In this document: positions 25,851-33,920 of the stretch, piece after piece
How the letters are laid out: each line of letters starts with the position of its first letter
Position numbering within the stretch: the first letter of the stretch is position 1
From: Claveliimonas bilis
GTDB lineage: Bacteria; Bacillota; Clostridia; Lachnospirales; Lachnospiraceae
DNA length: 64,000 nt
Direction: 5' to 3'
NCBI RefSeq assembly: GCF_030296775.1
Contig: NZ_AP027742.1
Coordinates: 1,736,001-1,800,000 of the forward strand
Program-made: the position numbers and the translations under genes
Notes under the pieces: generated by a model
Told to the model about the DNA's origin: nothing
The model's database searches: none
Seen by the model: the letters and a program-made list of their open reading frames with translations, nothing else

Positions 25851-26231
25851 ATGAAAAAGAAGTTAAGTATCGGTTTTTTTACAGCATCTCTGGCAGCTTT
25901 TATTATTTTGGCGGCTGCCTATCACTTTACTTATGAGAGAGCCGTGGACCGGGCAAGGGAAGAAATGAACCAGACAGCGTCAGAGGAAAACCTGGAGCAA
26001 AATGAGGAAACTGTTACAACAGAAGGAGATGCAAGTAAGGAAGACTGCTATTATCTTATGGAAGTAAACGGTTATGTTGTTGTCTTTTTAAGCGATAAAA
26101 AGACCGCTTATGACTATACAAGCATTGAAGTTTCTACGCTTCCGACCGAACTGCAAAATGAAGTGAAAAATGGGAAATATATTGAAAGTACGCAGCTTCT
26201 CTACAGTTTTCTTGAAAATTATTCCAGTTGA
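25851..26231 (+). CDS. Membrane-anchored protein with BofC-like C-terminal domain
   Basis: The 126-aa protein has an N-terminal membrane anchor (about residues 8-28), a Glu/Thr-rich linker and an extracytoplasmic C-terminal domain (about 60-120; YLMEVNGYVVVFLSDKK, NEVKNGKYIES) resembling the C-terminal part of BofC. ATG 25851 with aaaaaagga at suitable distance is preferred to an earlier in-frame ATG (25797) without a ribosome site. BofC modulates sigma-K checkpoint signalling in Bacillus; that role is not implied here. Confidence 0.72.
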   Translation: MKKKLSIGFFTASLAAFIILAAAYHFTYERAVDRAREEMNQTASEENLEQNEETVTTEGDASKEDCYYLMEVNGYVVVFLSDKKTAYDYTSIEVSTLPTELQNEVKNGKYIESTQLLYSFLENYSS

Positions 26232-26384
26232 TACAAGGTGCTGAGTTCAACGAAGAGTTCGAGGGGAAAATGGCTTGCTCATTTGTGCAGGATAGTGTAA
26301 GATGGATAGCGGATCAATAAAGAGAATGGGACGTCGGTGTATACCGGCGTTCATGCAAAAGAAAATAAAGCAGAGGAAGATACA
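26232..26384 (+). other. Unassigned 153-base leader with a hairpin
   Basis: No gene is seen. A stem (acgtcggt / accggcgt, one G-T pair, 4-base loop) lies at 26332-26351, 33 bases before the DUF896 start, and a direct repeat gagttc occurs at about 26241 and 26253. It could be a structured mRNA leader or a small RNA; no known family was recognised. Confidence 0.3.
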
Positions 26385-26606
26385 ATGGATGAAAATAAGA
26401 TAAAAAGGATCAATGAGCTTTATCGCCGCTCCAAAGCGGAAGGTTTGACGGAGGAAGAAAAGAAAGAGCAGCAGCTTCTTCGCCGGGAATACATTGAAGC
26501 GGTAAAAGCGAACCTTAGGGGGCAGCTGAACAATATTTCCATACAGGAAACAGATGGATCTATTACAGATCTGGGGGAGAAATTTGGTAAAAAAAGAGGA
26601 AATTAG
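26385..26606 (+). CDS. DUF896 (YnzC-like) small protein
   Basis: This 73-aa, mostly helical protein carries the DUF896 signature: INELYRRSKAEGLTEEEKKEQ followed by LRREYIEAVKANLRGQL (split here; residues 7-50). B. subtilis YnzC, of the same family, is a small two-helix SOS-associated protein. Its 3' end overlaps the cyclo-ligase start by 23 bases. Confidence 0.9.
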   Translation: MDENKIKRINELYRRSKAEGLTEEEKKEQQLLRREYIEAVKANLRGQLNNISIQETDGSITDLGEKFGKKRGN

Positions 26607-27159
26607 AAAAAAGGTTCTCTCTCTTCGGGAAGCGATGGAAAAAGGGGAGTGGGATCAAAAGACCAGAAATATCACCAAAAGGGTGACCAGCCATCCTCTG
26701 TTTTTACAGGCAGAGGAGATTTACTGCTATATGGATTTCCGCGGGGAAGTGGGGACTCGCAGGATCATTGAAAAGGCCTGGGAGATGAATAAGAAAGTTG
26801 CTATTCCCAAAACAGTAGGAAAAACAATGGAATTTTATTATATTTCTTCCTTCCGGGAAACCCATCCGGGAAGATTCGGCATTTTAGAGCCGGATGAAAG
26901 ACGACCTGCCTCCGGTGAGGAAGGGCTGATCCTGATGCCGGGAGTTGCATTTGACCATGAACTTCACAGGATCGGATATGGAGGCGGTTTCTATGACCGT
27001 TATCTGGAAGCCCACACCGGACTTCTTTCTATGGCTCTGGCCTTTGAATGTCAGGTGCTTCCCGCCATTCCGCAGGAAGAATACGATATCCGTCCCCGTG
27101 TTCTCGTGACCGAGATGCGGATAGAGACAAGATACATGGAGGGTGAAAAAGAAGAATGA
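26584..27159 (+). CDS. 5-formyltetrahydrofolate cyclo-ligase
   Basis: The 191-aa enzyme converts 5-formyl-THF to 5,10-methenyl-THF with ATP. The N-terminal basic region (KKEEIRKKVLSLREAM), the CYMDFRGEVGTRRII block and the ATP/phosphate loop RIGYGGGFYDRYL (about 136-148) are diagnostic. A TTG start at 26584 is preferred: gggggag is five bases upstream and the first in-frame ATG lies well inside the preceding gene. The enzyme supports one-carbon metabolism. Confidence 0.92.
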   Translation: MVKKEEIRKKVLSLREAMEKGEWDQKTRNITKRVTSHPLFLQAEEIYCYMDFRGEVGTRRIIEKAWEMNKKVAIPKTVGKTMEFYYISSFRETHPGRFGILEPDERRPASGEEGLILMPGVAFDHELHRIGYGGGFYDRYLEAHTGLLSMALAFECQVLPAIPQEEYDIRPRVLVTEMRIETRYMEGEKEE

Positions 27160-27338
27160 TGACAGGACTGCCAAAGGACCCGGTGCTACTGCTGGGCGTG
27201 GTGAATACGAAACTTAGAGATTATTATTCTGACCTGGATGCCTTGTGCGAAGATATGCAGGCGGAAAAAGAAAAAATCGTGGAACAACTGAAAGGAATAG
27301 ATTATGAGTACGATGAATCCGTAAATCAGTTTGTATAA
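27156..27338 (+). CDS. DUF4250 small protein
   Basis: The 60-aa protein matches the DUF4250 pattern: LPKDPVLLLGVVNTKLRDYY at residues 5-24, then LDALCEDMQ and the acidic C-terminus IDYEYDESVNQF. Its ATG overlaps the cyclo-ligase stop by four bases, so it is the last gene of this operon, closed by a strong terminator. Function unknown; widespread in Lachnospiraceae. Confidence 0.85.
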   Translation: MMTGLPKDPVLLLGVVNTKLRDYYSDLDALCEDMQAEKEKIVEQLKGIDYEYDESVNQFV

Positions 27339-27342
27339 GGGG

Positions 27343-27384
27343 ACACTGCTGTTTGAGTTTTTGATGGACAGCAGTGTTTTTTTC
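27343..27384 (+). terminator. Rho-independent terminator after DUF4250 gene
   Basis: A perfect 10-bp stem (acactgctgt / acagcagtgt) is followed by seven T residues. The remaining 255 bases up to 27639 are AT-rich and hold no recognisable gene apart from a 17-codon reading frame beginning at 27567. Confidence 0.92.
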
Positions 27385-27639
27385 TTATTATGACGCAATA
27401 AGTATACTCACGTTCCTCCTTTTGCGATATCATGTAAACTATTATGTTTCTAGTAGTACGTGCAAGAAATTATTTCCATATGCAACGAAACTTTGATTAC
27501 CATGAACATAAACTGAGCATAAACGTAACTTACAATAAAACAAAGGTAAAATATATATAATCAAATATGAGAGGAGGGACACCTTTAATAGATATATTAT
27601 TGCTAATTGTTAATTTTTAGAAAGCACGGGGAAAAGAAT

Positions 27640-28488
27640 ATGAAAAAGAAATTATTAAAGTCAATAAGTGTTATTTTTGTTTTTGTTTTACTTATGGGGA
27701 ATGTTGCTTTTGCACAAGATAATGGCGACGTATCCTATGATGAAAAAAGGCAATATCTGATTGAACATGGTTACAGAGAAGATATACTGCAAACACTGCC
27801 GGAGAATATTGTAGTTCAGACATATGAGCGCATGACAGAGTATTTTGATGTTCCAGTAACAGTTGCGGCGGAGGAGACAACAAAATACAAAGAATTTTCT
27901 CCTGATATAGAAAATTCTCAAACAACCAGAGGATCCATTCCAAACTCAAAACTGCAATTATCGATTATCGTTCATAATTTTATGGATGGATCCGGAAAAA
28001 TCCTGGGGGCAGAAGTTGTTGTTATGCACAATTGGATTGTGACGCCTGCAATTTTAGGGCAGGATCTGATTACTGTTAATTGGGACCCGGATTACTTTTT
28101 GTTATCTGGTCAAAGCGGATTTCATTCTTATTGTACAGTACATAATATGTCCACGAACAACACGGAGTTTTTCTATTTTCAATCAAATCCAAGTGTAGTA
28201 AATACAGGTGGAGTTGGATATTACGCACAATTGAGAAACCCTAATTTATCTCCAAAGATTACAAGTAATCCAGGTGGATCTGCTACATTATTTTTTGAGC
28301 CAAAATATACATTTTACAACAGTAGTAATATTTCTACAAATTTTAATGTTAATTATACGCATGACAAATCAGGAGGAATAGAGTCGCTTGGGTTTCTTAT
28401 AAAGGTTTTGGGGTTACCGTTACTCTTGGTAATCTGTCTGATACTATGGCGGCAACAGCAATTTATAGATCGTACAATGGAGAAATAG
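27640..28488 (+). CDS. Secreted protein of unknown function, apparently frameshifted near the 3' end
   Basis: The 282-aa product has a clear signal peptide (MKKKLLK, hydrophobic core, AFA cleavage at about residue 25), then a charged helical part (about 30-70) and a beta-rich domain rich in Asn/Ser/Thr/Tyr (about 95-250). From GGIESLGF onward the frame turns into FLIKVLGLPLLLVICLILW followed by basic residues. One extra base after 28394 would instead give GFSYKGFGVTVTLGNLS and end at a stop near 28495, in keeping with the preceding beta-rich sequence. This suggests a 1-base deletion. The family was not recognised; the gene lies in an AT-rich accessory segment. Confidence 0.65.
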   Translation: MKKKLLKSISVIFVFVLLMGNVAFAQDNGDVSYDEKRQYLIEHGYREDILQTLPENIVVQTYERMTEYFDVPVTVAAEETTKYKEFSPDIENSQTTRGSIPNSKLQLSIIVHNFMDGSGKILGAEVVVMHNWIVTPAILGQDLITVNWDPDYFLLSGQSGFHSYCTVHNMSTNNTEFFYFQSNPSVVNTGGVGYYAQLRNPNLSPKITSNPGGSATLFFEPKYTFYNSSNISTNFNVNYTHDKSGGIESLGFLIKVLGLPLLLVICLILWRQQQFIDRTMEK

Positions 28489-28572
28489 CAGGATAATTTT
28501 ATAAATGTTAATCTATTGTTCTTACATAGACCACTGGAGGTCATGATATAAGTAGAAAAATACATATTATAG

Positions 28573-29058
28573 TTATTCTTCTGCAGCCACCTGATCTACG
28601 GTGGCTGTACCATTTTGTACAAAATTAGCGTTAATAAAACTCCAGCTATTCCAGATACTGATAATAAGAGTTAGGACGGTAAAAAAAGTTAATAATATAG
28701 ATTTTATATTTAGATTATGACTAATATAAAAGGTAAATATACCTGTTATTATCCCTAAAATTGGAAACATACATGAAATAGATAAAAATGCAATAATTAC
28801 AAAATAACTTAAATATTTTTTTTCAACAGGAACGTCTTTTGAAGAACTGCTAGTATCTACGGTATCTTCCTCTAACAATTTTTCCAATTTTATGTTATAT
28901 AATCGAGATATTTTTTGCAGCATTTCTAAATCGGGTATACTTTGTCCCCTTTCCCAGTTTGAAATTGCCTGACGTGTTACACCAAGCTTGTCAGCAACTT
29001 CACCTTGAGTTAAACTACAGGCATTTCGATATATTTTTAATCTATTTCCTATGTTCAT
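28573..29058 (-). CDS. XRE-family regulator with membrane-spanning C-terminus
   Basis: The 161-aa protein has an N-terminal XRE helix-turn-helix (residues 5-60; EVADKLGVTRQAISNWERG), a Ser-rich linker and two hydrophobic helices (about 82-105 and 113-135). Such HTH-membrane proteins may hold a DNA-binding domain at the membrane and respond to envelope conditions. It is convergent with the secreted-protein gene and shares its low GC, so both probably arrived together. The Val-Ala-Ala-Glu-Glu tail follows a short extracytoplasmic segment. Confidence 0.85.
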   Translation of the reverse strand: MNIGNRLKIYRNACSLTQGEVADKLGVTRQAISNWERGQSIPDLEMLQKISRLYNIKLEKLLEEDTVDTSSSSKDVPVEKKYLSYFVIIAFLSISCMFPILGIITGIFTFYISHNLNIKSILLTFFTVLTLIISIWNSWSFINANFVQNGTATVDQVAAEE

Positions 29059-29189
29059 ACTAGTTCCTCCTTGGTTTCCATAAATATTATAATAAATATT
29101 TTATTGTTTTGCAATAATATTTTATTATCATGATATTTCATTATCAGCAAAAGTAATTAGATAGAGGAATATGACCTATAGATTTCCGG

Positions 29190-29218
29190 TTGCCTTGAAT
29201 TGTACTCCATGATATAAT
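29190..29218 (+). promoter_or_regulatory. Promoter of miaB
   Basis: TTGCCT (29190-29195) and TATAAT (29213-29218) are separated by 17 bases and lie 55 bases before the start. Confidence 0.75.
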
Positions 29219-29272
29219 TTCAACGGTAAAATGATACTAAAAAACAGTTTTTAAGATGCCAGGAGAAATTTA

Positions 29273-30727
29273 ATGATAGAAAATGAAAAATGGAATAAAA
29301 TATTTAACACCCCTTTAGAGGAGCCGCCTGTAAATGAGCCGGAACGCCAGTATTATTTTATGGAGAAGGCAAAGATTCTGATTCAGGAGCTGGTACAGAA
29401 AGCCGGACGTCCCCTGACGTTCTGTGTAACAACATTCGGCTGTCAGATGAATGCCAGAGATTCAGAGAAGCTGTGCGGCATTCTGAAAAACATCGGTTAC
29501 ATAGAACAGGAAGACGAAGAGAAGGCGGACTTTGTGATCTACAATACCTGCACCGTGCGGGAAAATGCCAATCAGAGAGTTTACGGTCGTCTGGGGCAGC
29601 TTGGAAAGGCGAAAAAAAAGAATCCTTATATGATCATTGGGTTGTGCGGCTGCATGATGCAGGAGCCGGAGGTAGTGGAAAAAATCAAAAAAAGTTACCG
29701 TTTCGTTGACCTTATTTTCGGCACGCACAATATCTATAAATTCGCAGAGCTGATTGTATCCAGGCTGGAATCCCAGCGTATGATCATTGATATCTGGAAA
29801 GATACGGATAAGATTGTGGAGGATCTTCCGGTAGAAAGAAAATATCCTTTTAAATCGGGGGTCAATATTATGTTTGGCTGTAATAATTTCTGCAGCTACT
29901 GTATTGTTCCTTATGTAAGAGGAAGGGAGAGAAGCCGTGATCCGAGAGCGATCATCAGAGAGATTGAAAAGCTGGCTCAGGATGGAGTAGTGGAGATCAT
30001 GCTTCTTGGACAGAATGTTAATTCTTATGGAAAAACGCTGGATGAGCCTATGTCTTTTGCACAGCTTCTTCAGGAAGTGGAAAAGGTGGACGGAATCGAA
30101 AGGATCCGTTTTATGACCTCCCATCCGAAAGACCTGTCGGATGAATTAATTGAAGTCATGGCAAGATCCGAAAAGATCTGCCGTCATCTCCATCTTCCGG
30201 TACAGTCGGGAAGCAGCCGGATTTTAAAGAAAATGAACCGGCGCTACACAAAAGAACAGTACCTTGCTCTTGTGGAAAAAATTCGAAAGGCAGTACCAGA
30301 TATTTCTCTGACAACAGATATTATTGTAGGATTCCCCGGAGAAACAGAAGAAGATTTTCTGGAGACCATGGATGTTGTGAAAAGAGTACGGTATGACAGT
30401 GCATTTACGTTCATTTATTCCAAAAGGACAGGGACGCCGGCTGCTGTTATGGAAGATCAGGTTCCGCCGGATGTGATAAAGGACCGCTTTGATCGTCTTT
30501 TGAAAGAAGTGCAGCATATTTCTTCTGAAGTATGTGCAATCCATCAGGGAACCACGCAAACTGTTCTGGTGGAATCTGTCAATGACCATGAACCCGGCAT
30601 GGTGACAGGACGCCTCAGCAATAATCTTCTGGTGCATTTTCCGGGGGACGAAAAGCTGATCGGTACATTGGTAAATGTTTATCTGGATGAATGCAAAGGA
30701 TTTTACTATATCGGGACCAGAGTTTAA
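29273..30727 (+). CDS. miaB: tRNA-2-methylthio-N6-dimethylallyladenosine synthase MiaB
   Basis: The 484-aa radical SAM methylthiotransferase adds the 2-methylthio group to i6A37 of tRNAs, the product of MiaA encoded in the next operon. Order: N-terminal UPF0004 domain with three cluster Cys (FGCQMNARDSE, NTCTVRENA, GLCGCM), the radical SAM CxxxCxxC in GCNNFCSYCIVPYVRGRE (about 201-218), and a C-terminal TRAM domain. An extra N-terminal 60 residues before the first Cys is usual in clostridial MiaB. Confidence 0.97.
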   Translation: MIENEKWNKIFNTPLEEPPVNEPERQYYFMEKAKILIQELVQKAGRPLTFCVTTFGCQMNARDSEKLCGILKNIGYIEQEDEEKADFVIYNTCTVRENANQRVYGRLGQLGKAKKKNPYMIIGLCGCMMQEPEVVEKIKKSYRFVDLIFGTHNIYKFAELIVSRLESQRMIIDIWKDTDKIVEDLPVERKYPFKSGVNIMFGCNNFCSYCIVPYVRGRERSRDPRAIIREIEKLAQDGVVEIMLLGQNVNSYGKTLDEPMSFAQLLQEVEKVDGIERIRFMTSHPKDLSDELIEVMARSEKICRHLHLPVQSGSSRILKKMNRRYTKEQYLALVEKIRKAVPDISLTTDIIVGFPGETEEDFLETMDVVKRVRYDSAFTFIYSKRTGTPAAVMEDQVPPDVIKDRFDRLLKEVQHISSEVCAIHQGTTQTVLVESVNDHEPGMVTGRLSNNLLVHFPGDEKLIGTLVNVYLDECKGFYYIGTRV

Positions 30728-30745
30728 GGTATAATTCAGGAAAGA

Positions 30746-30789
30746 AACGCTCACACTATATGGGAAAACATATAGTGAGGGCGTTTTTT
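30746..30789 (+). terminator. Terminator after miaB, touching the next gene's start
   Basis: A 17-base arm pair (aacgctc...cactatatg / catatagtg...ggcgtt, interrupted by one small bulge) closes a 6-base loop and ends in six T residues at 30784-30789. The next ATG is at 30792. Confidence 0.85.
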
Positions 30790-30791
30790 AC

Positions 30792-31208
30792 ATGAAAAGA
30801 CTGGGTGAGTATTTGTTTTTATGGGTGGTAGGAGGAATGCTTTATTATTCTTTCGAATTTATTTTTCGCGGCTTTTCCCACTGGAGTATGTTTGTTTTGG
30901 GAGGTGTCTGCCTCGTTTTCTGTGCCTGGCAGGGGCAGATTCTGGAATGGAAGGATCCGTTCTTTCGGCAGATTCTGCGCTGTATCATCTTTGTGACAGC
31001 CTGTGAATTTATTACCGGGATTATTGTAAATAAATGGATGAAATGGCATGTCTGGGATTATACCGGACTTCCGTTCCAATTGTGGGGGCAGATCTGTCTG
31101 CCTTTTATGATCATTTTTTCCGGCCTGTGCGCCATAGGGATCCTGCTGGGAGGATATCTTTTATGGGGTGTGTTTGGCGAGAAAAAACCGCATTTTTTCC
31201 TGTTTTAA
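30792..31208 (+). CDS. Putative ABC transporter permease-like membrane protein (CmpB family)
   Basis: This 138-aa protein has four predicted membrane helices and the diagnostic CEFITGIIVNKWMKWHVWDY block (residues 68-87), followed by LPFQLWGQICLPF. This is the family named ABC_trans_CmpB, whose true function is unknown; no ATPase is nearby. No good ribosome site precedes the ATG; the best candidate (gaggg) lies within the terminator stem of miaB. The gene precedes mutS. Confidence 0.8.
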   Translation: MKRLGEYLFLWVVGGMLYYSFEFIFRGFSHWSMFVLGGVCLVFCAWQGQILEWKDPFFRQILRCIIFVTACEFITGIIVNKWMKWHVWDYTGLPFQLWGQICLPFMIIFSGLCAIGILLGGYLLWGVFGEKKPHFFLF

Positions 31209-31232
31209 CTTTGGGGAAAAATATGCTATACT
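31204..31232 (+). promoter_or_regulatory. Promoter of the mutS operon
   Basis: TTTAAC (31204-31209) and TATACT (31227-31232) with a 17-base spacer lie 40 bases before mutS; the -35 box overlaps the preceding stop codon. Confidence 0.6.
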
Positions 31233-31272
31233 AAATGAGCACAAAAGATTAAGCACAAAAAGGAGTACTTAG

Positions 31273-33918
31273 ATGGCAGAATTAACCCCAATGATGCAGC
31301 AGTATATGGAGACGAAAAAAGAATATAAAGACTGCATTTTGTTTTATAGACTTGGTGACTTTTATGAAATGTTTTTTGAGGATGCACTGACCGCATCCAG
31401 AGAACTGGAAATCACACTGACCGGAAAAAACTGCGGGCTGGAAGAGCGGGCACCCATGTGTGGTGTCCCTTATCATGCTGTGGACAGTTATCTGAACCGC
31501 CTTGTTTCCAAGGGGTATAAAGTGGCAATATGTGAGCAGATGGAGGATCCGGCCACAGCGAAGGGGATTGTGCGCCGTGAGGTTGTCCGTATTGTAACGC
31601 CGGGGACAAATCTGGACACACAGGCTCTGGATGAAACGAAAAATAATTATATCATGTGTGTCGCTTACATAGGAGACCGGTACGGAGTGTCAGTTGCAGA
31701 TGTAACCACAGGAGATTATTTTGTCACAGAGCTGGATGAGAGCAGTAAACTGTTTGACGAGATCAGCCGGTTTATGCCATCTGAACTTGTCTGCAATGAG
31801 GCTTTCTACATGAGCGGTATGGATCTTGATGATCTGAAAGAGCGTCTTGGAATTACTATCTATGCACTGGATTCATGGTATTTTGATGACGCGATCTGCA
31901 AAAGAACACTTCTTGAGCATTTTAAAACCAGTTCCCTGGAAGGACTGGGCCTTGCTGATTATGACTGCGGCGTGATCGGCGCCGGCGCCCTTTTTGTATA
32001 TCTGAAGGAGACTCAGAAGACAGACCTTTGCCAGTTTACAAGACTGACCGGATACACAACAGGAAAATATATGCTTTTAGACAGTTCAAGCCGAAGAAAT
32101 CTGGAGCTGTGTGAAACCTTGCGGGAAAAGCAGAAAAGAGGATCCCTTTTGTGGGTGCTTGATAAGACAAAGACTGCCATGGGGGCAAGAACACTTCGGA
32201 GTATGCTGGAACAGCCTCTGATTGAGAAAAAAGCGATTGTGGAACGTTTGGATGCGGTAGAGGAATTAAAGGACAATGCCATATGCAGAGAAGAGATGCG
32301 TGAATACCTTTCTCCCATCTATGACCTGGAAAGACTTCTTAGCAAAGTAGCCTACAGATCAGCAAATCCGAGAGATCTGACTGCTTTTGGAAGTTCTCTG
32401 TCTATGCTTCCTCACATCCGCTGTATCCTGGAGGATATGAAAAGTCCGCTTCTTAAGAAGCTTTATAACAATCTTGATCCCCTTGAAGATCTTTGCAGGC
32501 TGATTTCCGCTGCAATCTGCGAGGAGCCGCCTATTGCCATGAAAGAGGGCGGGATCATTCGGGAAGGTTACAATGAAGAAGTGGACCGCCTCCGCCATGC
32601 CAAGACAGAAGGAAAAGACTGGCTTGCAAAATTGGAGGAGGAAGAAAGGGAAAAGACAGGAATCAAGAATCTTCGTATCCGTTATAATAAAGTATTTGGT
32701 TACTATCTTGAGGTTACCAATTCTTTTAAACATCTGGTGCCGGAATACTACACAAGAAAGCAGACGCTGGCAAATGCGGAGCGATACATTATTCCGCGCC
32801 TGAAGGAGCTGGAAGATACCATTCTCGGAGCGGAGGATAAGCTTTATGCTTTGGAATATGAACTGTACTGCCAGGTGAGAGATGCCATCGGACAGGAAGT
32901 TGTGAGAATACAAAAAACTGCCAAAGCTGTGGCGGAACTGGATACTCTGGCCTCCCTTGCGCTTGTGGCAGAAAGAAACCGCTATGTCCGCCCCAAAATC
33001 AATGAAAAAGGAGTCATCAATATTAAAGACGGGCGGCATCCGGTCGTAGAGCAGATGATCCCAAATGACATGTTCATTGCCAATGATACATATCTGGATG
33101 ATAAAAAGAATCGGATTTCTATTATAACAGGTCCCAATATGGCGGGAAAATCTACCTATATGCGTCAGACAGCACTGATCGTGCTGATGGCGCAGGTTGG
33201 CTGCTTTGTACCGGCTTCCAGTGCTGATATCGGCATTGTAGACCGGATTTTTACCAGAGTAGGCGCTTCAGATGATCTGGCGTCCGGACAGAGTACATTT
33301 ATGGTGGAAATGACCGAAGTTGCCAACATTTTAAGAAACGCCACACGAAACAGCCTGCTGATCCTGGATGAGATCGGAAGAGGAACCAGTACCTTTGACG
33401 GACTTAGCATTGCGTGGGCTGTGATTGAACATATCAGCAACACACGGCTTCTTGGTGCAAAAACACTTTTTGCAACCCATTATCATGAGCTGACTGAGCT
33501 GGAAGGTAAGATTGATAACGTAAACAACTATTGTATTGCAGTAAAGGAAAAGGGCGATGATATTGTATTCTTGAGGAAAATTGTAAAAGGAGGCGCAGAC
33601 CGGAGTTATGGAATCCAGGTTGCAAAACTTGCCGGAGTGCCGGAATCTGTCACAACAAGAGCAAGGGAAATTGCAGAAGAGCTTTCCTATGCAGATATCA
33701 CAACAAGAGTAAAAGATATTGCTGTGGGAGGACATGAGCCGAGGAAAAAGGCCAAAAAATATGATGAAGTGGATCTGGCTCAGATGTCCTTGTTTGATAC
33801 AGTAAAAGATGACGATGTACTGGAAGAGATAAAAAATCTGGATGTCAGTCATCTGACTCCCATAGACGCACTGAATACTTTGTACCAGCTTCAGAACAAA
33901 TTAAAGAACAGGTGGTAG
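31273..33918 (+). CDS. mutS: DNA mismatch repair protein MutS
   Basis: The 881-aa protein binds mismatches and recruits MutL. The N-terminal mismatch-binding domain holds the Phe-X-Glu motif in RLGDFYEMFFEDA (about 25-37). Connector, lever and clamp domains follow, then the ABC-type ATPase with Walker A GPNMAGKSTYMRQ (about 619-631), the signature STFMVEMTEVANIL, Walker B LLILDEIGRGTS and the helix-turn-helix dimerisation segment. It leads an operon of seven genes. Confidence 0.98.
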   Translation: MAELTPMMQQYMETKKEYKDCILFYRLGDFYEMFFEDALTASRELEITLTGKNCGLEERAPMCGVPYHAVDSYLNRLVSKGYKVAICEQMEDPATAKGIVRREVVRIVTPGTNLDTQALDETKNNYIMCVAYIGDRYGVSVADVTTGDYFVTELDESSKLFDEISRFMPSELVCNEAFYMSGMDLDDLKERLGITIYALDSWYFDDAICKRTLLEHFKTSSLEGLGLADYDCGVIGAGALFVYLKETQKTDLCQFTRLTGYTTGKYMLLDSSSRRNLELCETLREKQKRGSLLWVLDKTKTAMGARTLRSMLEQPLIEKKAIVERLDAVEELKDNAICREEMREYLSPIYDLERLLSKVAYRSANPRDLTAFGSSLSMLPHIRCILEDMKSPLLKKLYNNLDPLEDLCRLISAAICEEPPIAMKEGGIIREGYNEEVDRLRHAKTEGKDWLAKLEEEEREKTGIKNLRIRYNKVFGYYLEVTNSFKHLVPEYYTRKQTLANAERYIIPRLKELEDTILGAEDKLYALEYELYCQVRDAIGQEVVRIQKTAKAVAELDTLASLALVAERNRYVRPKINEKGVINIKDGRHPVVEQMIPNDMFIANDTYLDDKKNRISIITGPNMAGKSTYMRQTALIVLMAQVGCFVPASSADIGIVDRIFTRVGASDDLASGQSTFMVEMTEVANILRNATRNSLLILDEIGRGTSTFDGLSIAWAVIEHISNTRLLGAKTLFATHYHELTELEGKIDNVNNYCIAVKEKGDDIVFLRKIVKGGADRSYGIQVAKLAGVPESVTTRAREIAEELSYADITTRVKDIAVGGHEPRKKAKKYDEVDLAQMSLFDTVKDDDVLEEIKNLDVSHLTPIDALNTLYQLQNKLKNRW

Positions 33919-33920
33919 AT

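Noticed and set aside
26232-26384. 6S RNA or SRP RNA candidate next to the 5-formyl-THF cyclo-ligase gene
   Set aside because: 6S RNA lies near ygfA in proteobacteria, but no closing stem or open-bubble layout could be traced and the SRP core (GGAAGGAAGCAGCC-like) is absent. Kept only as an unassigned leader.
28380-28400. Programmed -1 frameshift in the secreted protein gene
   Set aside because: The local codons GGG TTT CTT do not form a canonical X XXY YYZ slippery heptamer in the zero frame, and no downstream pseudoknot was seen. A deletion or read error is simpler.
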